Notes under the pieces: generated by a model
Told to the model about the DNA's origin: nothing
Database searches by the model: none
What the model saw: the letters and a program-made list of their open reading frames with translations, nothing else
Position numbers and translations under genes: made by a program
Origin: Amblyornis subalaris
Taxonomy: Eukaryota; Chordata; Aves; Passeriformes; Ptilonorhynchidae
DNA: 64,000 bases
Direction of reading: 5' to 3'
NCBI GenBank assembly: GCA_018881555.1
Contig: JACAXG010000130.1
Coordinates: forward strand, 1-64,000
Part shown: positions 11,401-22,433 of the stretch, one piece after another
Position numbering within the stretch: the first letter of the stretch is position 1
Layout of the letters: every line of letters begins with the position of its first letter

Positions 11401-12142
11401 GAGATTTATTCAAAATAAATCCTGAGCTGTAGTGGCCCTGACAGGATGGAGTCACATCAATTACCTCTGCTCCTCAGTGGGCTCTAACCAAAGTCAGCTT
11501 TCCCTCTCCTTTCCCGTGCATCCCAAGCTGGTGCTGGTGCTGGGAAGTGATGATGGACAACCCCGCTGGCTGGAAGGCAGCTGGAATTCAAAGAGCAGGA
11601 GATCTGTGCTTCTCCCAGGACCACACATCCATCAGCAAGGCAATATTAAACTCCTTTTTGGCTGAGGAACACAGAATCCCAGCCCCAAAGAGGGACTAAA
11701 ATGTCTCAGTGCAAACAGGCCTGTCCAGACTTCTCCTTCTGCACATTTTTATCATCCCACAGAGCTTTAGGGAGTCACCACCTTCTCCAATAAAAGTCTG
11801 AACAAAAGCTGGGCTTCTGAAGGATTTGGGTGGGTTTTGTACGGCCAAAGTCTCTCTGTTCTCCTAAGCAAACACGATCCCTCAATCCCTCACTCTCAGA
11901 TGTCTCTCCTTTTCCATGCTGACCAGGGAAGTCTGATCCTCCCTTGGATATCATATTCCTTACAAATCGTAAATATTTGCATTGTTTGGAAGAAGTGACT
12001 CGCTGGAGGTATTTCATTTCAGAGCAAACTGAGAGGATTATTTCTGATATTGCCAAATAAATTCACATGCAAGTCTTTGCCACCTTAATTCACGCCTTCA
12101 GNGCAGCAGGAGTTTGCCCAGGCTGAGATCCCTGAGGAGTGC
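8401..12142. other. Long CR1-free non-coding stretch
   Basis: About 3.7 kb without any recognised CR1 copy and with only three N bases. Possible conserved blocks, judged only by complexity and composition, lie at about 8600-8900 (CpGs embedded in AT-rich DNA, with a hairpin) and about 10540-10870 (AT-rich). No exon-like segment stands out. Confidence 0.45.
8817..8837. repeat. CpG-bearing 8-bp perfect hairpin
   Basis: TTACGGCG at 8817-8824 and CGCCGTAA at 8830-8837 are exact reverse complements around the loop CTCCT. Each arm holds two CpGs although the surroundings are very AT-rich. Retained CpGs in both arms suggest either constraint or low methylation. It may be a dyad-symmetric binding site; no known site is claimed. 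Confidence 0.45.
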
Positions 12143-12350
12143 CACAGAATCACGGAATCAGGGAATCATTAAGGCCGGAAAATACCACCATGCCCATGTC
12201 CCTGTGCCAGTGTTTAACCACTCTTTCTGTGGAGAAATTTTCCTTGATATCCAACCTGAACCTCCCCTGGCACAACTTGAGGCGACTTCCTCTTGTCCTG
12301 TCCCTTGTTCCCTGGGAGGAGAAAGGCAGGAAACTCTGGTACAACCCAGG
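12143..12350 (-). mobile_element. CR1 LINE 3' fragment, type B, with internal deletions
   Basis: The antisense tail ATCATTAAGGCCGGAAAA is followed directly by CCATGTCCCTGTGCCAGTG, so the block that should hold the CCAACCATTC and GTGCCACATCCACA regions is missing. The rest is normal: CTCTTTCTGTGGAGAAATTT, then CCTGAACCTCCCCTGGCAC and CTTGTTCCCTGGGAGGAG. The deletions are inferred by comparison with the fuller copies in this window. Confidence 0.9.
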
Positions 12351-12719
12351 GAGGTGTTCCAACCTTTGCTGTGCAATTTCCCCGGTTCAGTGCAGCAGCC
12401 TTGTGCTTGTGCTGATAGAATCCAATTGGAATAAATGACTCCTTTTTTTCCTGATTGTTATTTATCTGGAGTGGCTGAGAACTGTGTTTTTGCTGATCTG
12501 AATGAATTGCTGTTCTAAATAACAACTAAATTAACTTTGGTGTTTCGATTAGCACATAGAGAGCCTCGAGTTGTTTAGTTTATGATCACTCAAACAGCAT
12601 TTTTATTCCACAGCTTTATCATAACATTTTCCTAAGCTAAAACTTGCACAGCATTTAGCAAACTGAGAGTAGTTACCAATATCAACAGCAGCAGTAAAAC
12701 ACAATCAGTAGATAAAAAT
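12351..12719. other. Unique non-coding DNA
   Basis: Nothing recognisable. AT content rises after about 12540. Confidence 0.5.
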
Positions 12720-12822
12720 GATACAATCACTGAAGTTGGAAAAGATCTCCAAGACCATCATGAACCAGATACCACCACGTCAACCAAACCATATCACAAA
12801 ATTCCACTCGTTTTTTGAACAT
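12720..12822 (-). mobile_element. CR1 LINE 3' fragment, older subfamily
   Basis: The antisense tail GAAGTTGGAAAAGATCTCCA is followed by CACCACGTCAACCAAACCAT and a degraded GTGCCACATC-like block. The CAACCAAACCAT phrase differs from types A and B and matches the older CR1 form also seen at 24443-24637. Confidence 0.75.
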
Positions 12823-14249
12823 TTGCTCATTTTTTGAGCCCTGTTACCCCATTTTATGGATAGAAACACAATTAGGACATTGAAAACCATCTGCCCAGCC
12901 TCTCTATCAGCAGAACTTACCAAACAATTATTGCTGTAAAAGTTATGTTCAACATCCACATGGAATGAAGCATGTTGGGAATTCCTGAGCTGACTCATGG
13001 GATGTTTCAGCAGGTGTGTGAGCACAGTCACACCTCCTGACCAGGAGTGGGAATATGGAGTGGCCTTTTATTATCACACCACGTAGGCAAACAGCCATTT
13101 AGAAAAATATATACCACAGGTTTCTGCCAAATTAAACACTTTCTCACACGTTAACTGTTATTAAAAATGCTCCAGCAAATCCCCAGGCATCCTTATTTTT
13201 CCCAGATGTGTACAATATTCCTCAAACATGCTGTAGGATCCTAATAAACAGTCACATGCCTTCTGGTACAAATATATGAAAACCTCTCACAGGGTTCAGA
13301 TGGGATCCCTGGAGCTGGGAATTCTCAGCATCATGGAATTAAGGAGAACCCTTGATATTTTCCAGCTGGACCAAAGTCCAGCTCAGCACCACTTCCCAAA
13401 GTTAAAAAATTTACTTCCATCCATTCTAAATATATGTGGAGCTAAATATAGTAAACCTCAAGTTGAAAAATCACGGCTAAAGCAACATACACTGAGCCTC
13501 AGTCTGTGCACCAGCTGTGGGTAAAAATGTGCTGAAAAGTAGAACATTTTGTCTCTTTTCATTTATCAAACATTCAGTTGCAAACACACAGTCATCTGTT
13601 TAAGAAGAGCTGAGAATCTGTTAAAATTATTCATTTGATGGTTTTGTGAATTTAAATCACAATTTTCTCTGGAATTCGAATTCTCAGGTAACTTTTTCTG
13701 GATAATGCTTTCAATCAAAAAAAAAGTTTGGTTGCTGGAGGTCTTTTTTTTGAAATGTACTTGCAGACTTTAGCAACAATTTTTCATTTATTTGTTAATA
13801 TGAGCAATGACACTTTTCTAGACAGTTGTAAAACACGTGTCTACCTCAAGACACAGATTAATGATCCAACCTATCTGCTGGGATAAATTCAGATATCCAT
13901 TCATTTCTTTTTTTCCATGTGTTATCATAGATAAAGGGGATTGCTAATGCCATGTCAAATTTGACATTTCCACCTCTCCCAAGGGAGGATTTCCGTGTTT
14001 GCACAATTCCCCAAGTCCCTGCAGGGATCTGTGTGAGGAGGAACAGGGCAACACAGGAGCCNGGTGGACTCCAGGTGAAAGGTTTTAAGCAGACCTAGGA
14101 TTTTATCCTTTATTTCCTTTTAAAACCCATAAGAATTACAAAGGATGGTTTGAACAGGTGACTTTTTGTGAGCCAAATCAAACTTTCACTGGCCAGAACA
14201 GTTGTCTGCAGTTGGATTTATTCTGTGCAGTCTCTTTAAATCCAAGACA

Positions 14250-14860
14250 AGAAGATTTTTTTCTTCTTCTCCTCACNCACTCCTATTCCTCCACTGGCTG
14301 GGTTCTGTTTGAGTCTCAGTCCTAAATCTCCTCATGATCTCTCTTTTCTTTCTCCCTTGCACATTCCCATAACATTTTGCTGTCCTCTTCTTTCCCCTCC
14401 TAGTACAAAGATGGAGTTGGCCTCTGACATCTTAAAAACATCTGATGCTCCCATTGCTGCTCCTCCCATTGCTCTTTCTCTTTTTCCATCCTTTTTTCTC
14501 CTTTTTTTCCNTTTGTTCTTTTTTTTTTCTCTTTTTATATCCATTTTTTTCTCGTTTTATCTCCTTCTTGCTCCTTTTTTTTCAGAGTTCTCTGGTGCAG
14601 CTTTGCCATCTCTCTCTGGCATCCCTTTCCTCTNTCTTCCAAATTTCCTCCCTCCCTTCCCTTCAGCTCTTCTAAAGAACCACCTCCCAGGGACAGGCCC
14701 ACGGCNAATCTCCTTTCCTTCTTAAACTCAACCCTCAAGATGAATCCATCTTTTTTTAAACCACAAATCACCTAATTTCCTTGCCAGATCTTTTTTTTTT
14801 TTTTTCCCTGACCTAATCTTCCATGGCTCCATCCCATTTTTTTCCCCCCTCCCCTCTGCT
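14250..14860 (+). repeat. Pyrimidine-rich low-complexity tract
   Basis: The + strand is dominated by T and C for about 600 bases, most strongly at 14461-14582, which consists almost entirely of runs of T interrupted by C. Further T and C runs lie at about 14750-14860. Open frames here on both strands encode only phenylalanine/leucine/serine-rich or lysine/arginine-rich strings and are compositional. Such tracts can form triplex (H-DNA) structures. Confidence 0.75.
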
Positions 14861-14999
14861 CCCAGCAGGGGAGGATGTGCCTTCCAGCCACCCCTTCGTC
14901 GCATTTTTCGTAAGCAGCTTTGACGTCTCTTTACATTTGAGGACACCCTCCCACACTCAGCTACCTCCTCATCCTCTCTCAGCTGCTTCCCNAAAAGCC

Positions 15000-15300
15000 A
15001 CGGCGTTCCCGGTGGCAGGAAGAGGGTTCATCGAAGCGCTGGCACCGAGTTGCTCTGCGAGTGAACCTCCCACGCCCCGGGGATAAAAATAAACAACAAC
15101 AGCCAGAAATACGGCTCGGGAACCGTATGCTGGGGATTTTTGGCTATCGCCAGAAGAATGGGAACGGTTGGTGCTCCGGGGTCCCCGAGAATCAAACCAC
15201 CCATCAAGTAGAAATAATTCTCATCCATCCCTCGGAGAAGTTGGAAGTGGAGACGATCTGACGAAGCGCACTGGCTCGCGCTTGTTAATTCTTAGCGAAG
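15000..15300. promoter_or_regulatory. CpG-rich patch, possible regulatory block or exon
   Basis: I count 23 CpG dinucleotides in these 300 bases, against a sparse background on either side. It lies just before the TAATTA-rich block. Short frames are open on both strands but none has a recognisable protein motif and no splice pair stands out. A small unmethylated or conserved element is the most economical reading. It is too short for a classical CpG island call to be secure. Confidence 0.3.
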
Positions 15301-15939
15301 TATTTGTGATGGTTAAATTGTCTGTTATGTTGTTTTTCCTCCCAGCTCCGAGTCCCAGACAGCTGGAGGTGTTTAAAGGAAAAGTAATGTGCATTTTTTT
15401 TCCGCGATATGGAGAATTCCTATTCTTATATTAGTTTTTATTCTTAGAAGCCTGAGCTGAAATTTGAGTTCCACTGCAATGCTTCCACTAATTGCCTTGA
15501 ATAATTCAAATTTTACCACTCTCAAGGGCACAACTGGAGCCAGACTGTTCTAAGCCATATTTGTTGCTCTGGAGCCAACCAAATAAGCACGTTTTATGTT
15601 GNAGAGCACGCTGAGCTTAAGTTACATTATTTTGTTTGCTTCAAATTTAGACGAGTGAAAAAAAAATCACAGTGGTTTGACTTTGCCAAAGGAGCCCACC
15701 AACAAACCCAGAACAAGCCCAATTTTACTTTCAAAGCAGCAGGAACACGTCAAAAATCACGGCATAACCCTGAAAATTGTCCTTTGTCGAGCAAAATTAG
15801 CGAAGGCCTGAACTGTGGGATCTCTCTATTTTTGGCTCAAGAGAGAAATTCTGAAGCTGCTGATGATTTGAAATGGGTCCTGAAGAGAAGGAAGGAAGGA
15901 AATTAGATTTTTTTTTTTCAACTTACAAAATTGTCTTGC

Positions 15940-16345
15940 CTGTGTAATAACACTGAGCATGACTGTCACTCTGAAGACATATTAGCTCATTTAGGTAATT
16001 AGTGTGAGCAGCATGTTTCCCTGCTTATTCCATTCAATTATAGGGTGCTCACTTTGTCATTACTGGAGTATCTTAATGTGACTTGTAATTAGTGTAATTA
16101 CAATCCAATGTTAATTATATCTGCCACTTAGACATAATTTTATATAGTAATGGTCTTATTCTCAATAACCTTATTATGTTGTTTATTCAAACAGGAATTT
16201 AGCCTTCTTTCATGCGTCAAATATGGAGATTACAGAAAGTACTGCCTGTCATTTTCGTAGTTATGACTCGGGGAGCTTCGCCTCGCAAAATCATATTTGG
16301 GGCAATCAATGAGTGGAGCAAACCAGATTAGAGGGGCTGATTATT
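15940..16345. promoter_or_regulatory. AT-rich block with four TAATTA sites, enhancer-like
   Basis: TAATTA occurs at 15996-16001, 16086-16091, 16095-16100 and 16112-16117. This is the core bound by many homeodomain proteins. The block is complex, repeat-free and free of N bases, and continues rightwards into a segment with several CpGs near 16268-16285. This resembles deeply conserved non-coding enhancers near developmental genes. The sites are seen directly; function and conservation are inferred. Confidence 0.35.
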
Positions 16346-16783
16346 AGAGACATGCTGAACTCACAAAAATAATTTGCACAGGAGGCCCATTAAGTCATCC
16401 CACGGTTCGTGAGAGCCGCAGAGAGGGGTCAGGGTCCATAAATTAACCGGAGAACAAGAGATGAATAAAGTCTGGGTGGTGCTGTGGGTACTTCCAGTGG
16501 TGGTGTTAGTGCTGCTCTTACCAGCAGGGTAATAAAATGGCAGAAGTGCCCAAAAAATATCCTGGGAAATGACTCTCGGTGTTAGTGACACCTTTTTTGC
16601 ACGGGGATTACACGTCTGATAAGGGGGTTTATCTTCTTCACAGGTTTCCTTTCTCCAATCCACAGCATTTTGGGGGGTACAGCCACACTCTGGGTTTTGT
16701 CCCGACCAAGTGAGGGGATCTGCAGTCTTCCCTGATTCCTGAGCTTTGCTTCATACTCTGGGAATGGATTTCTGGGTTTTTTC

Positions 16784-17150
16784 CTATGAGGAAATGCTGG
16801 GGGAGCTGGGGCTCTTCACCTGGAGAAGAGAAGGCTCCAGGGAGACCTCAAAGCCCCTGCCAGTGCCTAAAGGGGCTCCAGAAGAGCTGGAGAGGGACTT
16901 GGGACAAGGCATAGAGGGACAAGACACAGGGAATGGCTTCCCACTGCCAGAGGGCAGGATTAGGTGGGATATTGGGAAGGAATTCCTGTCTGTGAGGGTG
17001 GTGAGGGCCTGGCACAGGTTGCTCAGAAAAGCTGTGGCTGCCCCATCCCTGGAAGTGTCCAAGGTCAAGCTGGATGTGGCTTGGAGGAACTTGGAATAGT
17101 GGAAGATGTCCCTGCCCATGGGACAACCCAAACCATTCCGGGATTTTATG
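16784..17150 (+). mobile_element. CR1 LINE 3' fragment, type A, with a clipped 3' region
   Basis: A long copy starting near GAGGAAATGCTGGGGGAGC. It carries GGCTTCCCACTGCCAGAGG, GATATTGGGAAGGAATTCCT, GCTGTGGCTGCCCCATCC and CTGCCCATGGG. It then jumps straight to ACAACCCAAACCATTCC, so about 35 bases between the CATGGCAGGGGG block and the tail are missing compared with its relatives. Confidence 0.93.
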
Positions 17151-19067
17151 AAGCAAAGCTAAAAGACACATCCCAGGAAAATCCAGGGTGCTCTCCCATG
17201 GCACCAGACCAAAATGAGTCAGAATAAAAACCCCCAGATGCAGCCAGAGAGTTCTAAGCACCACCTTGCCACTACCTCTGGNCACACCACTTGAAACTAC
17301 AGCCATGAGCTCCTTACCCAGTAAAGACAGAGCCCTTCTGGCAAATAAGGTTTTTTAGGAATTAACCCCAGACTGGAATAAACTCCTTCTGGAAGCACAG
17401 TGCTCTCCANACCACATCACACTCTACCCCACACTTCCTTCCCTGCTGCCTCAGACACACACAGNTGGATCTATTTGGATTCCAAAGCCCTGAGAGAGCC
17501 TGCCAAAACAATGCCCAGATTTGTGCCCCCAGAGAGGCCCCAAAGGACGAGTCCCACGTGACAAACCTCAGCCATGTGATTTAATGCACTGTGGTGAAGG
17601 NTGGCACAAGAGCCACGGCAGCAGAGAGGAGAATTTGGCAGCTCTCTGAGAGATGGAAACCAAGATCCACCCCCTAATCCATGTCTTTTACTGAGAGTCT
17701 GAAAAGGGTTTCAAGATTGGAGCTTTCCCTTTGGAGGCCAATGAATCATCCAGATTTCCACGGCTCCGTGTGATGTCCCAAGACAGCTGCCAGCTCTCTC
17801 TGAGCTCAGGAAAATCAAGAGGTTTCAAAATGAAAGCAGAGAGGGAGTGAAAATAAAAGTAAGTCAGGATGTGAACACCAAAGAATGGTGTTTAACCCAG
17901 CTGGAAAACCAAGAAACCTCGTCCAGTCCTAAAGGGAGGCTTAGGGAGAAAATCCCATTGGGAATTGAGCCCTCTCCTCTGCTCTCTGCTGCCTTTCTCT
18001 CAGCTCAATGTGGCTTTCCACACTGACAATTTCTGCCTGGTACCAGACACACAAGGAAAATGCCAAGGTTTGTTCTTGTTCATCTTCCCAGTCATTGCAT
18101 TTTGGAATAGAATTACTTTTACCACTAAATCTTGCATTTGGTGGTTATGAAACCTGCTTAGATTCACTTTCTTTAAAACTATCAGGCACCTTAGAATCAC
18201 TCCAGTGAAAACAGAAATGACACTTAAGATATTTATTGTCATTTTTAATGACACAAAGGAAAAGCAAAAATACTTTTTCTGTTGTTTGAAGGGTTGCACA
18301 GAGCACATCTGGATGAACACAGTTCTGAAATATTCNGGTTATTTTAACAAGACTTTGCCTACCAACTGTGAGTAGGAGCTTTGTGAAAATACCTCAAATC
18401 CAAGACACAACTTCATGCACATCATTGCTTAGGCAGATACTTCAGCGTTAGGTGATCAAATATATCACTGGGTTATATAATAACTGTAATTTATTGTTCC
18501 TGCAATACAAATCTTACAGGCACTTCTGCATAAATAGTGTTTTCTCACTGGCTGCCAAGTAAATCATATTTCTGCACTGACACTTGGTAAATTGACAGTT
18601 CTACCTCTTTTACTTGCTTTTATTCTTATTTTTTAGCTCAAAGTCCATCCCCTAAGAGCAGGCAGTGGATTCAGAGCTCCCCAGTCCACAAAGCCACTCA
18701 TTCCTGAGCCCCATGCACTGTGACACCAGGACTGCTGCAGTCACCAGTTGGATTTTATGGCTTAAACACATCAGCACTGGCATCTCTGGAATGTGCATTC
18801 AAACCCAGGAATTAACCATTAGCCAGCAGTTTTCCTAACAAAGCTCTCCCACTCTTTTGGTAACCGAAAGGCCCCAGCAGGAAGAGCAGATCTGCTGGGG
18901 GAGAAATGTCTCTTCTCTCTTCCCACCTGCTGTCCTGCTAAAACAGGGCCAAGTTACGTGCCAGAAGAGGATTTTCCCTACATTTTAGTGNTTTTTGGGG
19001 AACAAAGCAACACCTGGCCATCAAGCCAGAGGAAAACTCTGTTTGGAAATGAGTTCAAGATGATTGA
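17151..19067. other. Unique non-coding DNA with a possible conserved block at about 18340-18620
   Basis: No exon or repeat family is recognised. The part from about 18340 to 18620 is AT-rich, complex and repeat-free, with phrases such as GGTGATCAAATATATCACTG. It could be a conserved non-coding element. Open frames at 17965-18320 lie on both strands and are not supported as coding. Confidence 0.4.
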
Positions 19068-19259
19068 TCAAGGCCAGGTTGGACGGGGCTTGGAGCAACC
19101 TGGGATAGTGGGAGGTGTCCCTGCCCATGGCAGGGAGATTTGGAATGAGAGGATCTGCAGGGTCCCATCCAACCCAACCCATCCATGATTCTAATCCATG
19201 AACTGGATAACCTTTAAGTTCCCTTCCAGCCCAAGCCAGTCTGGGATTCTGGGATTCTA
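19068..19259 (+). mobile_element. CR1 LINE 3' fragment with two successive 3' ends
   Basis: The type A blocks AGGCCAGGTTGGACGGGGCT, GGGATAGTGGGAGGTGTCC and CCCATGGCAGGGAG lead to a first tail, CCATCCAACCCAACCCATCC. A second tail region follows at about 19207-19259, CTTTAAGTTCCCTTCCAGCC, ending in a doubled GGGATTCT. The second tail is either a duplication of the 3' end or a very short second insertion in the same direction. Confidence 0.85.
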
Positions 19260-19959
19260 AGTCTGCACTAGCTCATCATACATGGTTTTAATCCTAGAAA
19301 AGACTGTTGGCTGGTTACACCTCCAGGAATCATTTCCTCCCTGGATTCCCTTGTTTCCCATTGAGAGGTCACTCATGAGCCCATTTCACCAGTTCTGCTG
19401 CCTGATCAGGAGAGAGATCCCAGGCAACCCCAGGATGGATTTCTGCCTTCCACATATCTCCCCAAACATTGGGATTTGCCCATCCTGGAGTCACAGGAAT
19501 CAGGCTGGATGAGGTGGCCAAAGATGCCATGGCCCATTCCCATCCACTTCATCCAAAGATGGAACAAGCTCCATCAAAGTGCTCCTCAGGAAGCTTTCCT
19601 CACATGCTGTCCTGAGACTTCCACAGAAGAATTTTCACAGTTTCCACAGGGAATTAAGTCCAGTAATTAACTACCTTAATATTAAAAAACAGTTCCCTCA
19701 TTTTTAACCAACTCTTCCCTGCTGTGATTTTTTGATATCATTACTCATGTTCCATCACAAGGGGCATGGAGAACAAATTGCTTCTTTTCTTTTCCCAGCC
19801 CTTCCCATATCTCAGGACTGTGTTCCTGTCATGGGGCATTGTGAACTAGAGGAGAAAACAGTGCAAGGACTTCATCTGGGAAAAGTTATCATCCTCTTCG
19901 TTCTTAGGCTCTTCCCCTTCATTCCTGCTGATTTCCCTCTGCACCCCAAAGTCCCTCTA
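19260..19959. other. Unique non-coding DNA
   Basis: Moderately GC-rich sequence without recognised repeats or exons. Long open frames crossing into the next CR1 copy are antisense CR1 plus chance openings. Confidence 0.5.
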
Positions 19960-20232
19960 TCACAGAACTACCAAATCATTAAGGTTGGAATGACCTTTAA
20001 GGTCATCGAGTCCAACCATTCCCCAGCACTGCAAAGGCCACCACTGACCCATGTCCCCACGTACCACATCCACATGGCATTAAAANCCCTGCAGGGATGG
20101 GGACTCCACCACTGCCCTGGGCAGCTGTGCCAGGGCTGGACAACCCTTTCCATGAAGAAATTTTCCCTAATATCCAATGTAAATCTCTCCTGGTGCAACT
20201 TGAAGCCGTTTCCTCTCCTCCATCTTGTCCTT
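19960..20232 (-). mobile_element. CR1 LINE 3' fragment, type B
   Basis: A well-preserved antisense copy. The tail AATCATTAAGGTTGGAATGA is followed by CGAGTCCAACCATTCCCCAG, CCACTGACCCATGTCCCCA, GGACTCCACCACTGCCCTGG and CCATGAAGAAATTTTCCC. The sequence leaves the CR1 pattern just after the CATCTTGTCC phrase. Confidence 0.93.
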
Positions 20233-21129
20233 CTTTCTCCCCTTTGTCTCCTCCTTCCCAAACCCCTTCCTCTGACTGAGAGGACAGAAAGTTCCAGCAA
20301 AGCATTGCTCTGTCTCCCAGCACCACGATATCTCCTGAGCCCGCATATTCCTGATCCCACAGCACAGGATGCNAGACTAGAGATGGAATATTACCAGCAG
20401 GAATCCCTGAAGGCACAGGAAACACTTCCAGGGAGCTCATGGCTCCCAGGACAGTGTCCTGGAGCACAACTGGAACTCCAAGGCTGGGCTGTGATGAAGA
20501 CAAACGACAGCTCTGCCCCATCACTGGTCAGACATCCCATCAAGCAGCCCCACCCCATTCCTGCCTTCCCGTGCAGCCTCTCCGTGCCCAGGCTGTCAGG
20601 TCTGAAGCACCTGATGGATGGGGCCAATTAGTGTATCTCAGACATACAAGTCACACTAATGCACAGCCAATACAGCTCTCCCTTAATTACAGCCACAGAC
20701 ATGGACATTTGTTTTTCTTAGTAATTAAAATGTTCTATTGTGCTTAATACTGTTATCTGTATTCTTTGGTTAAGTGCAATTTAATTTGCTTGAAGAAAGC
20801 TGGGTATAATTTAAAATGAAAAATGTAGCCCTTCTGCTATATTTTTTTTGCCTAATGCTGTTGTTTGCCATGAGTGCAGATCTAGAACACTGCAACTCCT
20901 GAGTTTGTTCACAAAGTTTCTAGAGGGTGATGCTGTTCTAAACACCAAGAAACCCTTCATTTGTGACTGATTCTGGAAATTCCCTGGTTGCTAAAGCATG
21001 TCATGGGATAAAGGAGGTACCTGGAGCATTTCCAGGCCAAAGGAGCTTTCACAAGGGAGGCAGAGGTTGCACTGGGGTCCCTCAAGTCCCCTGGTCACAG
21101 CTGATGTGCTGCAATGAGAATCAGGGATT
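20233..21129. other. Unique DNA with a possible conserved AT-rich block
   Basis: The part at 20240-20620 is GC-richer and gives long but motif-free open frames on both strands. The part at 20640-20900 is AT-rich and complex, with CTTAATTACAG and TAGTAATTAAAATG, and reads like an enhancer-type conserved element. No gene is recognised. Confidence 0.4.
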
Positions 21130-21328
21130 AGAATCATGGATGCGTTGGGTTGGGTGGGACCCTGCAGATCCTCTCATCCCACCCCTGCCGTGGGCAGGAA
21201 CACCTTCCACTATCCCAGGATGCTCCAAGCACCATCCAACCTGGCCTTGGACACTTCCAGGGATGGGGCAGCCACAGCTTCTCTGGGCAACCTGTGCCAG
21301 GGCCTCCCCACCCTCCCAGGGAAGAATT
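21130..21328 (-). mobile_element. CR1 LINE 3' fragment, type A
   Basis: Antisense blocks occur in order: CCCACCCCTGCCGTGGGCAG, ACCTTCCACTATCCCAGGAT, CTGGCCTTGGACACTTCCAG, GGATGGGGCAGCCACAGC and CAACCTGTGCCAGGGCCTCC. The 5' break at 21328 abuts an AT stretch rich in TTAATTA (21329-21356). Confidence 0.93.
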
Positions 21329-22354
21329 AATTACTATTAATTATTAATTAATTAAAGAACAGCTGATGAAACTTCCTTTAACCCTCTAAGATGAAAAGTT
21401 CCACTACAAAAGGGGAAACACTTTTGGATGTTCCACGTCTGAGAAAAACAATCCCAGTGGTGTTGGAAGCAGCTCAGTCCCACATCCACCTGCACGGGGA
21501 ACCAGAAAACTTCTTACTCATAACTTCTTAGCACAAAAACAGGTGGGAAGGTCTGCAAATAAAATTTGGTCTGTCATTGATGTTGTTGCTGTTCTTTGAC
21601 TTGCCACAGCATAGAAAGGATTCCTTCCCTGCAGGAAATGATTGTGTTTCTTCAGTGCACGCTGCCCCCTCCAGAATCAGCTCACCCCAAACCATCCAGG
21701 ACAGAAGTTACAGGAAGGAAAAGCATTCCAGCCAACACTCGGGGGTGAAACACTGCAGCCTGTCCATCCTGCACAAACCAGGAAGAGCTCCAGCCCAAGA
21801 GCTCCAAACCACACTTTGGCTGGCTCGCATTTCTGGAGGAAAGGGAATTTTTGTGAGCAGCACGAGCTCCGAGGCTGTCGAAGAACGGCCTGGCTGGGGC
21901 CTGCTGTGCAAACAAGTCCTGTCGAAACCCTCTGTCCTCAGCCTCGTGCCAGCAGCTGACTTTCCCCATCCCACAGGGTCACAGGAACTGGGATATTGTG
22001 AAATCCCTCACAAGATGTGACCTGCTTTAATCTCGGCTGTCGTTTCCAACACTCTAGGAAGGATGGAGCAATGTTCAAACGTTGCCCACTCCCTGCCTGT
22101 ACATTCCTGCACTGTTTTTACTCCTTGTCTCAAGTTGGAGAATCTCAAACTGAATCTGAGATCCTGCTGTCCCTGCATGACTCATTAGGAGAGCACAGAA
22201 ATGATGATGTCAATACTCACCCAAAGGAGGTCACGGCCTGGTCCAGAGTCACNAACTTTGGCTCTTTAGCTCCAGAGCTGAGTTTTCCCCAGCCCACCTT
22301 CCGTGCACGGGTTTGTTTTTGTCAGGCTGTAGAAAGGATCTTCCAAAGCAGATT
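21329..22354. other. Unique non-coding DNA
   Basis: It starts with a short TTAATTA-rich simple sequence (21329-21356). The rest is complex. Open frames at 21577-22020 on both strands carry no recognisable domain and no convincing splice pair, so no gene is called. Confidence 0.5.
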
Positions 22355-22433
22355 TTTGGTTAATATGAAATGATTGTTAATATGAAATGATTTGGTTAAT
22401 ATGAAATGAAATGTTTGGTTAATATGAAATGAT
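22355..22433 (+). repeat. Short tandem repeat of about 20-base units
   Basis: Four imperfect copies of a unit like TTTGGTTAATATGAAATGAT occur at about 22355, 22374, 22391 and 22414. Unit length varies from 17 to 23 bases because of small losses and one extra ATGAA. The array runs straight into the hairpin at 22433-22453. Confidence 0.8.

Larger units (their letters stand above)
12823..16783. other. Long CR1-free stretch with pyrimidine tract, CpG patch and TAATTA cluster
   Basis: About 4 kb with no recognised interspersed repeat. It holds three notable sub-regions listed separately: pyrimidine-rich DNA at 14250-14860, CpG-rich DNA at 15000-15300, and an AT-rich block with repeated TAATTA sites at about 15940-16345. 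The remainder is ordinary AT-rich sequence. Confidence 0.5.

Noticed and set aside
14309..14725. Open frames rich in phenylalanine, leucine and serine
   Set aside because: Direct translation of the pyrimidine tract; composition explains them.
19732..20631. 299-codon open frame on the + strand
   Set aside because: Its centre is the antisense of a type B CR1 copy and the rest is GC-rich sequence without any domain. No splice or start context supports a gene.
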